A stretch of DNA of 36,422 nucleotides from an uncultured Bacilli bacterium (GTDB lineage: Bacteria; Bacillota_I; Bacilli_A; RF39; UBA660). Where the stretch lies: contig CANQJD010000008.1 of NCBI GenBank assembly GCA_947624175.1, forward strand, positions 1 through 36,422, in the 5' to 3' direction. Below are positions 16,818-24,122 of this stretch, piece by piece. The notes under the pieces are model-generated. The model was not told where the DNA came from and did no database searches. It saw only the letters and a program-made list of their open reading frames with translations. A program made the position numbers and the translations under genes. Position 1 is the stretch's first letter; each line of letters opens with the position of its first letter.

Positions 16818-16932
16818 TTTATTATCTAATATAGGAATAGTTGTTTTTCCTATTGCTTTAATTTTTTGTATAGCTGAAAGATTAGTTGATTTCTTCTTGT
16901 CTTTCGTTTCAGGAAAGAGGGTTAAGTTATGA
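16789..16932 (+). CDS. 47-aa TM phage protein, not in ORF track
   Basis: MEINYQIIVDLLSNIGIVVFPIALIFCIAERLVDFFLSFVSGKRVKL; AGGAGG SD; ATGA overlap with next gene. Confidence 0.7.
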   Translation: MEINYQIIVDLLSNIGIVVFPIALIFCIAERLVDFFLSFVSGKRVKL

Positions 16933-17501
16933 ATTTAAAAGATTATACTAGTTATGAGTGGTATTCTTTAATGCCTATTATGAAAAACGTTGTTTCTTCG
17001 GTTATTTCTAATAGTGATTTAAAGAAATATTATTGTCGTTTTAAAGATAAAGATATCTCTTCTACTCTTTGTTATTTTTTTAAATCTGATGGCTATGATT
17101 TAAATGGTAAAAATATTGTTTTATTAAAAGATTTTGAATATTTAGCAATGAATTTTTCTTTAAATAGTGATGGTACTCATACTTTATCTTATAAATCAAG
17201 TAAAAGTCAAAATAATTGGTATTTTTCTTATGCTGGCTGGAGTAATACTTATTTTAGTGATTTATATTTTTCTAATGTAGATATAAATTTTGATAGAAAT
17301 GTTAGTCGTGATTTAATTCCACTTGATATAACCAAGATAGACTTTCCCGCCACCGCCTCGACGGCTGTTGTCGAGAGTGGGGGAGGGTCTTCTAGTTCTA
17401 CTTCCTCAGGTAATACTGATACTCTTTTAATCTTAATTTCTGGGATTTTATTGTTGATATTTCTTACGGGCTTTATTCGCTCATGTTTTTTTAAGAGATA
17501 G
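16929..17501 (+). CDS. Minor-coat/pIII-like phage protein with Gly/Ser linker and C-terminal TM
   Basis: ESGGGSSSSTSSGN linker followed by TLLILISGILLLIFLTGFI anchor and basic end. Confidence 0.6.
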   Translation: MNLKDYTSYEWYSLMPIMKNVVSSVISNSDLKKYYCRFKDKDISSTLCYFFKSDGYDLNGKNIVLLKDFEYLAMNFSLNSDGTHTLSYKSSKSQNNWYFSYAGWSNTYFSDLYFSNVDINFDRNVSRDLIPLDITKIDFPATASTAVVESGGGSSSSTSSGNTDTLLILISGILLLIFLTGFIRSCFFKR

Positions 17502-17512
17502 GAGGTCTTATT

Positions 17513-19108
17513 ATGTTTAATAAATTTTCTTTTAAGGATTTAAAACCTATTTTTATTAGTTTATTATTATACCTTTTAATATGTATAATTGTTTATCTTT
17601 TTGGTTCTAATATGTTAATAGTCCATGCTGTTACTTCACCTAAAGAGTGGAATTTATCAGGTGAGTATTTTAAAGGTGGTTATGGTGGTTATATTTATAG
17701 TAAAAATTCAAAACAATATTTAAGCACTCAATCTATCTATGAAGATAGTAGTTATGGTGCTATTACTAATTCTCCAACTGACAATTATCATTTTTTTTCT
17801 AATGATACTTTAAGAACTTGGAATCAAACGAATAATTGGAATGTTGATACCTCTACTTTTATTCCTAATCAATTAACATTAAGAGTTTATCTTTCTAATT
17901 TTACTGACGAAGATTTTAACTCTTTGTTTGAAGGTATGGATAATTCTAGTCAAGGTTATGAAATTTATCTTAATGTTTTACTTCGTGGTAAGTATTATTA
18001 TGATTTAGCTAGCTTTAGTGGTGCTAATAATTATTTTTCTTTATCTAGGTATTTTGAAAATGGTGATTTTTCTGTTTCTTTAGCTAAAAATAATTCTTCT
18101 AGTCTTTGGCCTATTACTAGGCTTTATTATGAAAGTTCTCGTATGTTACATACTGAAATTTTTGACGAAGATTATAATAATCCTGTTTGGGTTTATGACG
18201 ATTTTTGTGGTTTTGTTGTTACTATACCTGTTCAATATATTTTTAGTCAAAAAAGTACTTATATTCTTAAAGATGATAAAGGTTATTATATGGAATTATA
18301 TATAAAATTTCATGATGATTCTGATTTTTGGAAAGACGGAGAAGAATTAACTTGGGTTTATCCTCCAAATTCACTTGATAGTCAATTATCTACTCCACCT
18401 CCATATATTCCTATTTTTCATGATAGGCTATCTACGTTTTCGGTTAATCGTTCTACTTTAACAACTATTCGTCCTAATAAGGCTTATTCTTTTGAAGATT
18501 TTTCTCAACCAGACGACGAAAAAGATATTTTTTATAGTGAACACGATTACAAATATCCTGAAGACCAAGATACTGATTTATCTAGTGGCGGTGGTAGTGA
18601 AGAAGAAGATTTTCTTCAATGGTTATCCGGTTTAGTTATTCCTGATAAAGAATATTTTCAAAATATGTTTAGTAATATTAAAAATGCTTTAGAAGAAAAA
18701 TTAGGTATTTTAGTTTATCCTATGGAAATATTTTTTGGTATTTTAAATAGGTTTTCTAATCTTTCAAATACTCAAAACTTTGTTATAAATGTACCTAATT
18801 TTACTATTCCTGGATTTAAAACTCCTATTCTTAAAGCACAAAGTTATGACTTAATGAACGTTTTTCGTGAACCAACTATTAATTATATTTGGACTTTATA
18901 TTTAGATTTTGTAGATGTATTTCTTATAGTTTCATTTTTAAATTTTTCTTGGAATAGATTATCTTCCTTTATAGGTTCTTATGCTCCAGCTGATTATGAT
19001 TATTATAGTGTGGATGACGTAGATACTTACGATAATACTACTGGTGAACAATTATCTTCCAGACGTAGATATTCGGAACGTCATACAAGACGACAGAAAA
19101 GAGGTTAG
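17513..19108 (+). CDS. Large phage surface/adsorption-type protein
   Basis: 531 aa; N-terminal signal/TM, extracellular-like Tyr/Asp-rich region, GGGSEEE hinge, C-terminal hydrophobic segments; position of the pIII attachment protein. Confidence 0.6.
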   Translation: MFNKFSFKDLKPIFISLLLYLLICIIVYLFGSNMLIVHAVTSPKEWNLSGEYFKGGYGGYIYSKNSKQYLSTQSIYEDSSYGAITNSPTDNYHFFSNDTLRTWNQTNNWNVDTSTFIPNQLTLRVYLSNFTDEDFNSLFEGMDNSSQGYEIYLNVLLRGKYYYDLASFSGANNYFSLSRYFENGDFSVSLAKNNSSSLWPITRLYYESSRMLHTEIFDEDYNNPVWVYDDFCGFVVTIPVQYIFSQKSTYILKDDKGYYMELYIKFHDDSDFWKDGEELTWVYPPNSLDSQLSTPPPYIPIFHDRLSTFSVNRSTLTTIRPNKAYSFEDFSQPDDEKDIFYSEHDYKYPEDQDTDLSSGGGSEEEDFLQWLSGLVIPDKEYFQNMFSNIKNALEEKLGILVYPMEIFFGILNRFSNLSNTQNFVINVPNFTIPGFKTPILKAQSYDLMNVFREPTINYIWTLYLDFVDVFLIVSFLNFSWNRLSSFIGSYAPADYDYYSVDDVDTYDNTTGEQLSSRRRYSERHTRRQKRG

Positions 19109-19111
19109 ATT

Positions 19112-19387
19112 ATGTTATTAGAATTATTAATTAATCCTATTTATGCTATTGTTATGGGTATATTTACTTTACTTCCTACATCAGGTATGTTTCCTGAAAG
19201 TTTAGTAGATAGTATTAATCATGTATTGGATGTAATATTTTCACATCTCGATTGGTTAGGTATGTTTATTAGACTTGATACAATTAAAACTTTAATTCCT
19301 TTAGTAATTTTTGTTATAACTTTTGAATATACCTATCATATTGTTATGTGGGTAATTAAGAAAATTCCTTTCCTTGGAATAGATTAA
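19112..19387 (+). CDS. Small multi-TM phage protein (pVI-like position)
   Basis: 91 aa with about three hydrophobic segments, immediately after the large minor protein. Confidence 0.55.
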   Translation: MLLELLINPIYAIVMGIFTLLPTSGMFPESLVDSINHVLDVIFSHLDWLGMFIRLDTIKTLIPLVIFVITFEYTYHIVMWVIKKIPFLGID

Positions 19388-19403
19388 TCGAGTGGGGTAG
19401 AAT

Positions 19404-20393
19404 ATGACAACAAAGTGTAAAGTTGGAGATAATGAGACTATATTACTTGATAGTAGTCTCATATCTAAGTATTTAATGTCAAATTCCTGTCAATTAGGAC
19501 AATATTCTAAAATAGATAAATATTCTATTAAACTAATAAATTGTGGAGACTATATTCAAGTATATTATTTCGATAACTACAATACTAGACTATCGGATGA
19601 CTTTAAAGATAATAGGGAATATGAAAAATTAAAAAGAAAGCATAAACTTAAAGATTTTCAGGAAGTAGATACTGAGAATTTATCTAAAACTAAGTATGCC
19701 GATAATCTACGTACGATTTCATATCTAAATGCCAGTAGGTCAAGATTTAATTGTCAACGTCTAGCTAAATGTAATATGAAAGAGTGGAATACTTTTATAA
19801 CTTTAACTTTTGCTGATAGTGATACTATGGATATTTCCGATATTCCTTCATGTAACAAAGTATTTAATTCTTGGGTATCTAATATTCGTAAGTTAAAACC
19901 TGATTTAAAATATTTAGCTGTTCCTGAAATACAAAAACGAAGAGGTGAAAAGTATGGTGTGTATGCTATTCACTATCACTTACTTTCAAATTTAGGTAAA
20001 GCCGATATTCCAACTATTATTTATCAACAAAAAGATTTTACTGATAATCAACTTAAAACTATGTCGGACGTTGAACGTTCAAAATGCTATAATATTAAGT
20101 ATTGGAATAAAGGTTATGTAAGAGTAGATTTCGTTACTGGTGATTGTAAAAAAATAACCGGTTATATTTCAAAGTATATGACCAAAGATATAGATAATAA
20201 ATTTTTTGGTAAGAAACGATATTTCTTTTCTCAAAATTTAATAAAACCGATTACCTCTTACCTTGATTTAGCCGATAGCCGCTCCAAAGAATATTTCTAT
20301 CAGTTATTATCCGATTATAACCCTGATTTTATTTCGAGGTATAACGATAAAAACAATAATCTCATAGAGTATATAGAATTCAAAAAAAAATAA
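19404..20393 (+). CDS. HUH-type rolling-circle replication initiator (Rep/pII analogue)
   Basis: FITLTFA motif 1, AIHYHLL HUH motif, ITGYISKYMTKD tyrosine motif (Y-x3-Y). Confidence 0.85.
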   Translation: MTTKCKVGDNETILLDSSLISKYLMSNSCQLGQYSKIDKYSIKLINCGDYIQVYYFDNYNTRLSDDFKDNREYEKLKRKHKLKDFQEVDTENLSKTKYADNLRTISYLNASRSRFNCQRLAKCNMKEWNTFITLTFADSDTMDISDIPSCNKVFNSWVSNIRKLKPDLKYLAVPEIQKRRGEKYGVYAIHYHLLSNLGKADIPTIIYQQKDFTDNQLKTMSDVERSKCYNIKYWNKGYVRVDFVTGDCKKITGYISKYMTKDIDNKFFGKKRYFFSQNLIKPITSYLDLADSRSKEYFYQLLSDYNPDFISRYNDKNNNLIEYIEFKKK

Positions 20394-20431
20394 AATTCTC
20401 GAAACAATGTACCCACCACTGGGGGTTAGGG

Positions 20432-20500
20432 GGAGATGTGTGGTGCGGCTCCTTCCCTTTAGGGAAAGGGGAACGGTCACGAAGTGAGGTGCACATCTCC
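20432..20500 (+). other. Branched secondary-structure element downstream of rep (candidate origin/packaging signal)
   Basis: Outer stem GGAGATGTG/CACATCTCC (9 bp) enclosing CTCC-TTCCC-TTTA-GGGAA hairpin and TCAC-GAA-GTGA hairpin. Confidence 0.7.
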
Positions 20501-20528
20501 GTCAAAAAATTTTTATATAAAATTTAGA

Positions 20529-20556
20529 ACTTAACATAATATATATTATATAAAGT
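20529..20556 (+). other. Right dif-like Xer site (attR)
   Basis: ACTTAACATAA-TATATA-TTATATAAAGT; about 22/28 identities to B. subtilis dif as recalled. Confidence 0.8.
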
Positions 20557-20643
20557 TAGGAACTTAACATAAAACTAATGAACTTTTATAAATAATATCT
20601 TAATTTCAGTATATACTAATATTATATCATTACCACTATTCAT

Positions 20644-20667
20644 ACGTATTATAAATACGTTTATAAT
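20644..20667 (+). promoter_or_regulatory. Operator-like palindrome and -10 box outside the right attachment site
   Basis: ACGTATT-ATA-AATACGT (20644-20660) then TATAAT (20662-20667); same ATACGT half-site as the phage operator. Confidence 0.45.
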
Positions 20668-20764
20668 ACCAATTAATTTTTAAAATTTATTTTTTTAAAT
20701 TTATTTATTATATCTATTATATTATTATTCATATAAATATTTTCTTATATATAATTATCGGATT

Positions 20765-21058
20765 ACCGAGCTTAATAAATATTCATCTTTTCGTTTCTCG
20801 ATTTGTTTTAGAACACATCTTATTCCCTTTTTTACTAAAAAATTTTAGTAGGGGAACTTTAACTTAAAAATTATGTTTAATCGAGATGAATAATTATTCA
20901 ACTTTTCAAATCTCGATTTGTTTTAGAGCATCTATATTTTTTATCACTAATTATTATATTCTAAAAATCATTAATAATTAAGGTAATTTATGGATAAATA
21001 ACTGATTCACTTCCCCTACTTAAAAACCAATTTTTGATAGGGGAAGTATCGTCTTTTT
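20765..21058 (+). ncRNA. Duplicated structured non-coding module ending in a terminator-like hairpin
   Basis: TCTCGATTTGTTTTAGA at 20796-20812 and 20911-20927, each followed by a TTCCC...GGGAA hairpin; last hairpin ACTTCCCCTA/TAGGGGAAGT followed by a T run. Confidence 0.45.
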
Positions 21059-21105
21059 TCTAATAGATATTTAAAATCTCCATATAATATATATGGGTGA
21101 TAAAA

Positions 21106-21285
21106 ATGAAGAAAAGTCAAAATAATGTTTCTAACAGAAGTAATAACAACAATAGTTATAACAGTTCAAATAAAATGAATTCTCGTAAAGAAACTAACGA
21201 ACTAAGCAATAGTTCAAAAAATAATTCATACAGCAATAAATCTGAACAAAGTTCAACTGACAAATTTAATTCAGATTGCGAATAG
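21106..21285 (+). CDS. Ser/Asn-rich low-complexity small protein
   Basis: ATG at 21106; uninterrupted but compositionally biased. Confidence 0.4.
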   Translation: MKKSQNNVSNRSNNNNSYNSSNKMNSRKETNELSNSSKNNSYSNKSEQSSTDKFNSDCE

Positions 21286-21703
21286 GTTGATTACTCATAT
21301 TCAACTCCCCCACTCTTTTCTCTAAATATTTATTGAATTCTAGTACAAGATTTATACTACTAAACTTAAAATTTTTAAGAGCATATTCACCCACTTGATT
21401 ATTCATTCGATTTATAATGCTCAAGTTATTATATAAAATATTTAAGGCCTCCTTAGTAGTATAGTCTTGACTAGATATTTCTTTTATGGAAGAAATCTTC
21501 TTAATTTCATCTAAATTCATAATAGGGCTAGAACCTATTTTTTTTATTAAGGAACCTAAACTTAAATAAAACTTTGTTATATTATCTAAATCTTTTAATA
21601 AGTCTTTTAAAACTTGACTACTCCCCTCTCCTTTTATATTAAAATATAAATTACAAACATTGTTTTTTAAAATATAAATATTCGTTAAATACTGATTTAA
21701 CAT
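21266..21703 (-). CDS. Dps/ferritin-like family protein, ferroxidase ligands apparently lost
   Basis: LNQYLTNIYILKNNVCNLYFNIKGE...SLGSLIKKIGSSPIMNLDEIKKISSIKE aligns by eye to Dps xLHNYHWNVKG...ERIxxLGGxPLxTLxEYLExSSIKE. Confidence 0.6.
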   Translation of the reverse strand: MLNQYLTNIYILKNNVCNLYFNIKGEGSSQVLKDLLKDLDNITKFYLSLGSLIKKIGSSPIMNLDEIKKISSIKEISSQDYTTKEALNILYNNLSIINRMNNQVGEYALKNFKFSSINLVLEFNKYLEKRVGELNMSNQPIRNLN

Positions 21704-21768
21704 ATCAGCAAAATTAAAGTTAATAAAAAAGCACCTCCATATTAATATATGAAAAATGCCTAGAAAAG

Positions 21769-22935
21769 TTATTTTAATTTATCTAAGAAACTTGTACCCA
21801 TCCATGGTTTTTCAAGTTCAAAGTTCCCTGTTATAGTTGCTCCAATATCAGCCATGGTTTCTAAAACGTCAAGTTGATGAGGATTTTTAAATAATCTAGA
21901 ATAGATAATAACTGGAACATTTTCTCTTGTATGACTATAACCTGGCATAGTTGGATCATTTCCATGATCAGCTGTTATGATAAGTAAATCGTCTATATTT
22001 AATTTATTTAAAATAATAGGTATTTCAACATCTAAAGCTTCAATTTCACGAGCATACCCTTTAACATCTTTCCGGTGACCATATAAGGTATCAAAATCAC
22101 TTAAATTAAGGAAACATAAGCCATCAAAGTTTTTATCCATAATATCAGATAATTTATTTATACCTTCTTGATTATTACCAGCCTTAATTATTTTGGTAAT
22201 TCCATAGCCATCATACAAGTCATGAACTTTACCAATGGAAATCACTTGCAAATCAGCTGCCTTTAAGATATCTAAAACACTTTTATTAGGTGGTGTTAAA
22301 GTATAAATTCTTGAATTATTAGTAAGAGTATAGTTACCACTTTCACCAGTAAAAGGTCTTACAATAACTCTTCCTACTTTCCATTCTTCTCGTTTGGTAA
22401 TTTCTCTTATAATTTCAGCATATTGATATAATTCATTTATTGGTATAACATCCTCGTGAGCTGCAATTTCTAAGTTGGAATCACAGGTTGTATAAATAAT
22501 CAAAGCTCCTGTTTCTTTATGTCTATCACCAAGTTTATTAATTATTTCAATAGGGTTACCAATGATATTTCCAATGATACCTCGTTTCGTATTATTAGCA
22601 ATACTTTCTAACATTTCCCTTGGAAAAGCAGTTTCTGCAAATGTCTTATAGGAAACATTAGAGTTTTCAATACCCATTAATTCATAATGACCTGATAAAG
22701 AATCTTTACCTTTATTTTTAGGTCTTGCAATCGTATAGTAAGCTTCACTTTCTTTATTATTCATGGTTAAGGTATTTAAAAAACCAAGTTTTTCTAAATT
22801 AGGAATAAATAGTTCATAATTCTTGACTATATTACCTAGAGTATTGGCTCCTTTATCTCCATAACTTGCTGCATCACTGGCTTCCCCTACTCCTAGTGAG
22901 TCTAATACAATTAAAAATATTCGTTTAAATTTCAT
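21769..22935 (-). CDS. deoB: Phosphopentomutase
   Basis: RIFLIVLDSLGVGEASDAASYGDKGANTLG; C-terminal ITADHGNDPTMPGYSHTRE. Confidence 0.97.
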   Translation of the reverse strand: MKFKRIFLIVLDSLGVGEASDAASYGDKGANTLGNIVKNYELFIPNLEKLGFLNTLTMNNKESEAYYTIARPKNKGKDSLSGHYELMGIENSNVSYKTFAETAFPREMLESIANNTKRGIIGNIIGNPIEIINKLGDRHKETGALIIYTTCDSNLEIAAHEDVIPINELYQYAEIIREITKREEWKVGRVIVRPFTGESGNYTLTNNSRIYTLTPPNKSVLDILKAADLQVISIGKVHDLYDGYGITKIIKAGNNQEGINKLSDIMDKNFDGLCFLNLSDFDTLYGHRKDVKGYAREIEALDVEIPIILNKLNIDDLLIITADHGNDPTMPGYSHTRENVPVIIYSRLFKNPHQLDVLETMADIGATITGNFELEKPWMGTSFLDKLK

Positions 22936-22937
22936 AT

Positions 22938-23855
22938 CTAATCCTCTTTTCTCACATTATATTTTATGTAATCTTCTTTTAACTTATTATCAACGACATG
23001 AGTATAAATACTAGTAGTTGAAATGTCTTCATGCCCTAGTAAAGCTTGAATACTTTTTAAATCAGCTCCATTATTAAGTAAATCAGTTGCAAAGGTATGT
23101 CTTAATGTATGAGGGGTGGCATGAGTCTTAATATCTTTTTCTTCTAAAATATTTTTTAAAATAAAATTAAATCCTTGTCTTGATATGCCTTTGCCATGAT
23201 TATTTAAAAATAATTTATCTGGAACACCATTTTTGGTTTTAATAAGTGTACTTCTAACTTCTAAATAATTAAGTAAGGCTTCTTTAGCATAAGGGTTAAG
23301 AGGAACAATTCTCTCTTTATTTCCCTTTCCTTCAATTAAGATAATATCATTTTCTAAATCAATACTATATATGGTTAGATTAACAAGTTCTGATACTCGA
23401 AGTCCGGCTCCATACATAAGTTCAAGCATAGCCTTATCTCGATACTTAAAGACATTATCTAAATTAACATCTAGTATTTTTTCAATTTCATCACTTTTTA
23501 AAACCGTTGGTAAGTGTTTAGTTTGTTTCATTCCTGTATAATTATCCATAACATTTATAGTAATTTTTTCCGTTTTAACTAAATACTTATGAAGTTCTCG
23601 AAGTGAAGTTATATGTCTTGCAATACTTTTTGGTGCTAAACCATTTTTACCTAATTCTTTAATATAATCATTGATATCTTTTAAAGTTACTTTGCTTATA
23701 TTACTCAAATTATTTTTAACTAAATATTTACCATATGAATCCAGATCATCTGCATAACTTTCATATGTATTATCAGATAATTTTTTTTCATTTCGAACAT
23801 AACTTAAATAATCTTCGATTATTAAATCTAATTGGACATTACCAGTATCTATCAT
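22938..23855 (-). CDS. xerD: Tyrosine recombinase XerD
   Basis: Catalytic R (GAGLRVSEL), HTLRHTFATDLLNNGADLKSIQALLGHEDISTTSIYTHV; next to deoB as in B. subtilis. Confidence 0.9.
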   Translation of the reverse strand: MIDTGNVQLDLIIEDYLSYVRNEKKLSDNTYESYADDLDSYGKYLVKNNLSNISKVTLKDINDYIKELGKNGLAPKSIARHITSLRELHKYLVKTEKITINVMDNYTGMKQTKHLPTVLKSDEIEKILDVNLDNVFKYRDKAMLELMYGAGLRVSELVNLTIYSIDLENDIILIEGKGNKERIVPLNPYAKEALLNYLEVRSTLIKTKNGVPDKLFLNNHGKGISRQGFNFILKNILEEKDIKTHATPHTLRHTFATDLLNNGADLKSIQALLGHEDISTTSIYTHVVDNKLKEDYIKYNVRKED

Positions 23856-23961
23856 TTTCCTTCTCATAACATCACATAACAATTATAGCATACATCACGA
23901 AAAGTAACAATTACATCTTGCAAAAAAGTTTTGAAATTAAACTAAATTTAGTTAAAAAGTA

Positions 23962-23990
23962 TTGAAATTACTTGTTAAAATTAGTATAAT
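23962..23990 (+). promoter_or_regulatory. Consensus-like promoter for 28-aa ORF
   Basis: TTGAAA, 17 bp, TATAAT. Confidence 0.75.
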
Positions 23991-24005
23991 GTATTAGAGG
24001 TGTTT

Positions 24006-24092
24006 ATGAAAAAGAAAACAGTAAAGATAATAACTTCAATTTTATTATTAATCATGATTGCATCATTTATTTGTGGACTTATCTATCTATAA
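24006..24092 (+). CDS. 28-aa single-TM microprotein, not in ORF track
   Basis: MKKKTVKIITSILLLIMIASFICGLIYL; AGAGGTG SD; own promoter and terminator. Confidence 0.6.
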   Translation: MKKKTVKIITSILLLIMIASFICGLIYL

Positions 24093-24096
24093 AAAA

Positions 24097-24122
24097 AACT
24101 GAAATTAATCAGTTATTTTTTT
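24097..24122 (+). terminator. Terminator between the microprotein and topA
   Basis: AACTGA-aattaa-TCAGTT followed by ATTTTTTTT. Confidence 0.75.

Larger units (their letters stand above)
13196..20556 (+). mobile_element. Inovirus-like (filamentous phage) prophage integrated between dif-like sites
   Basis: Repressor, short coat protein, Zot-like ATPase, TM minor-coat-like proteins and HUH Rep in 7.3 kb; 21-bp exact direct repeat TAGAACTTAACATAATATATA at 13192-13212 and 20525-20545. Confidence 0.9.

Noticed and set aside
20796-20932. GTTTTAGA(G/A)CA motifs resembling the start of type II CRISPR repeats or tracr pairing
   Set aside because: Only two copies, 115 bp apart, with related rather than unique intervening sequence; no cas genes in the window. 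Better explained as a duplicated structured module.
21075-21105. CCATATAATATATATGG as a possible third dif site
   Set aside because: Shares the TATATA centre but its XerD arm does not match; likely chance in AT-rich DNA.
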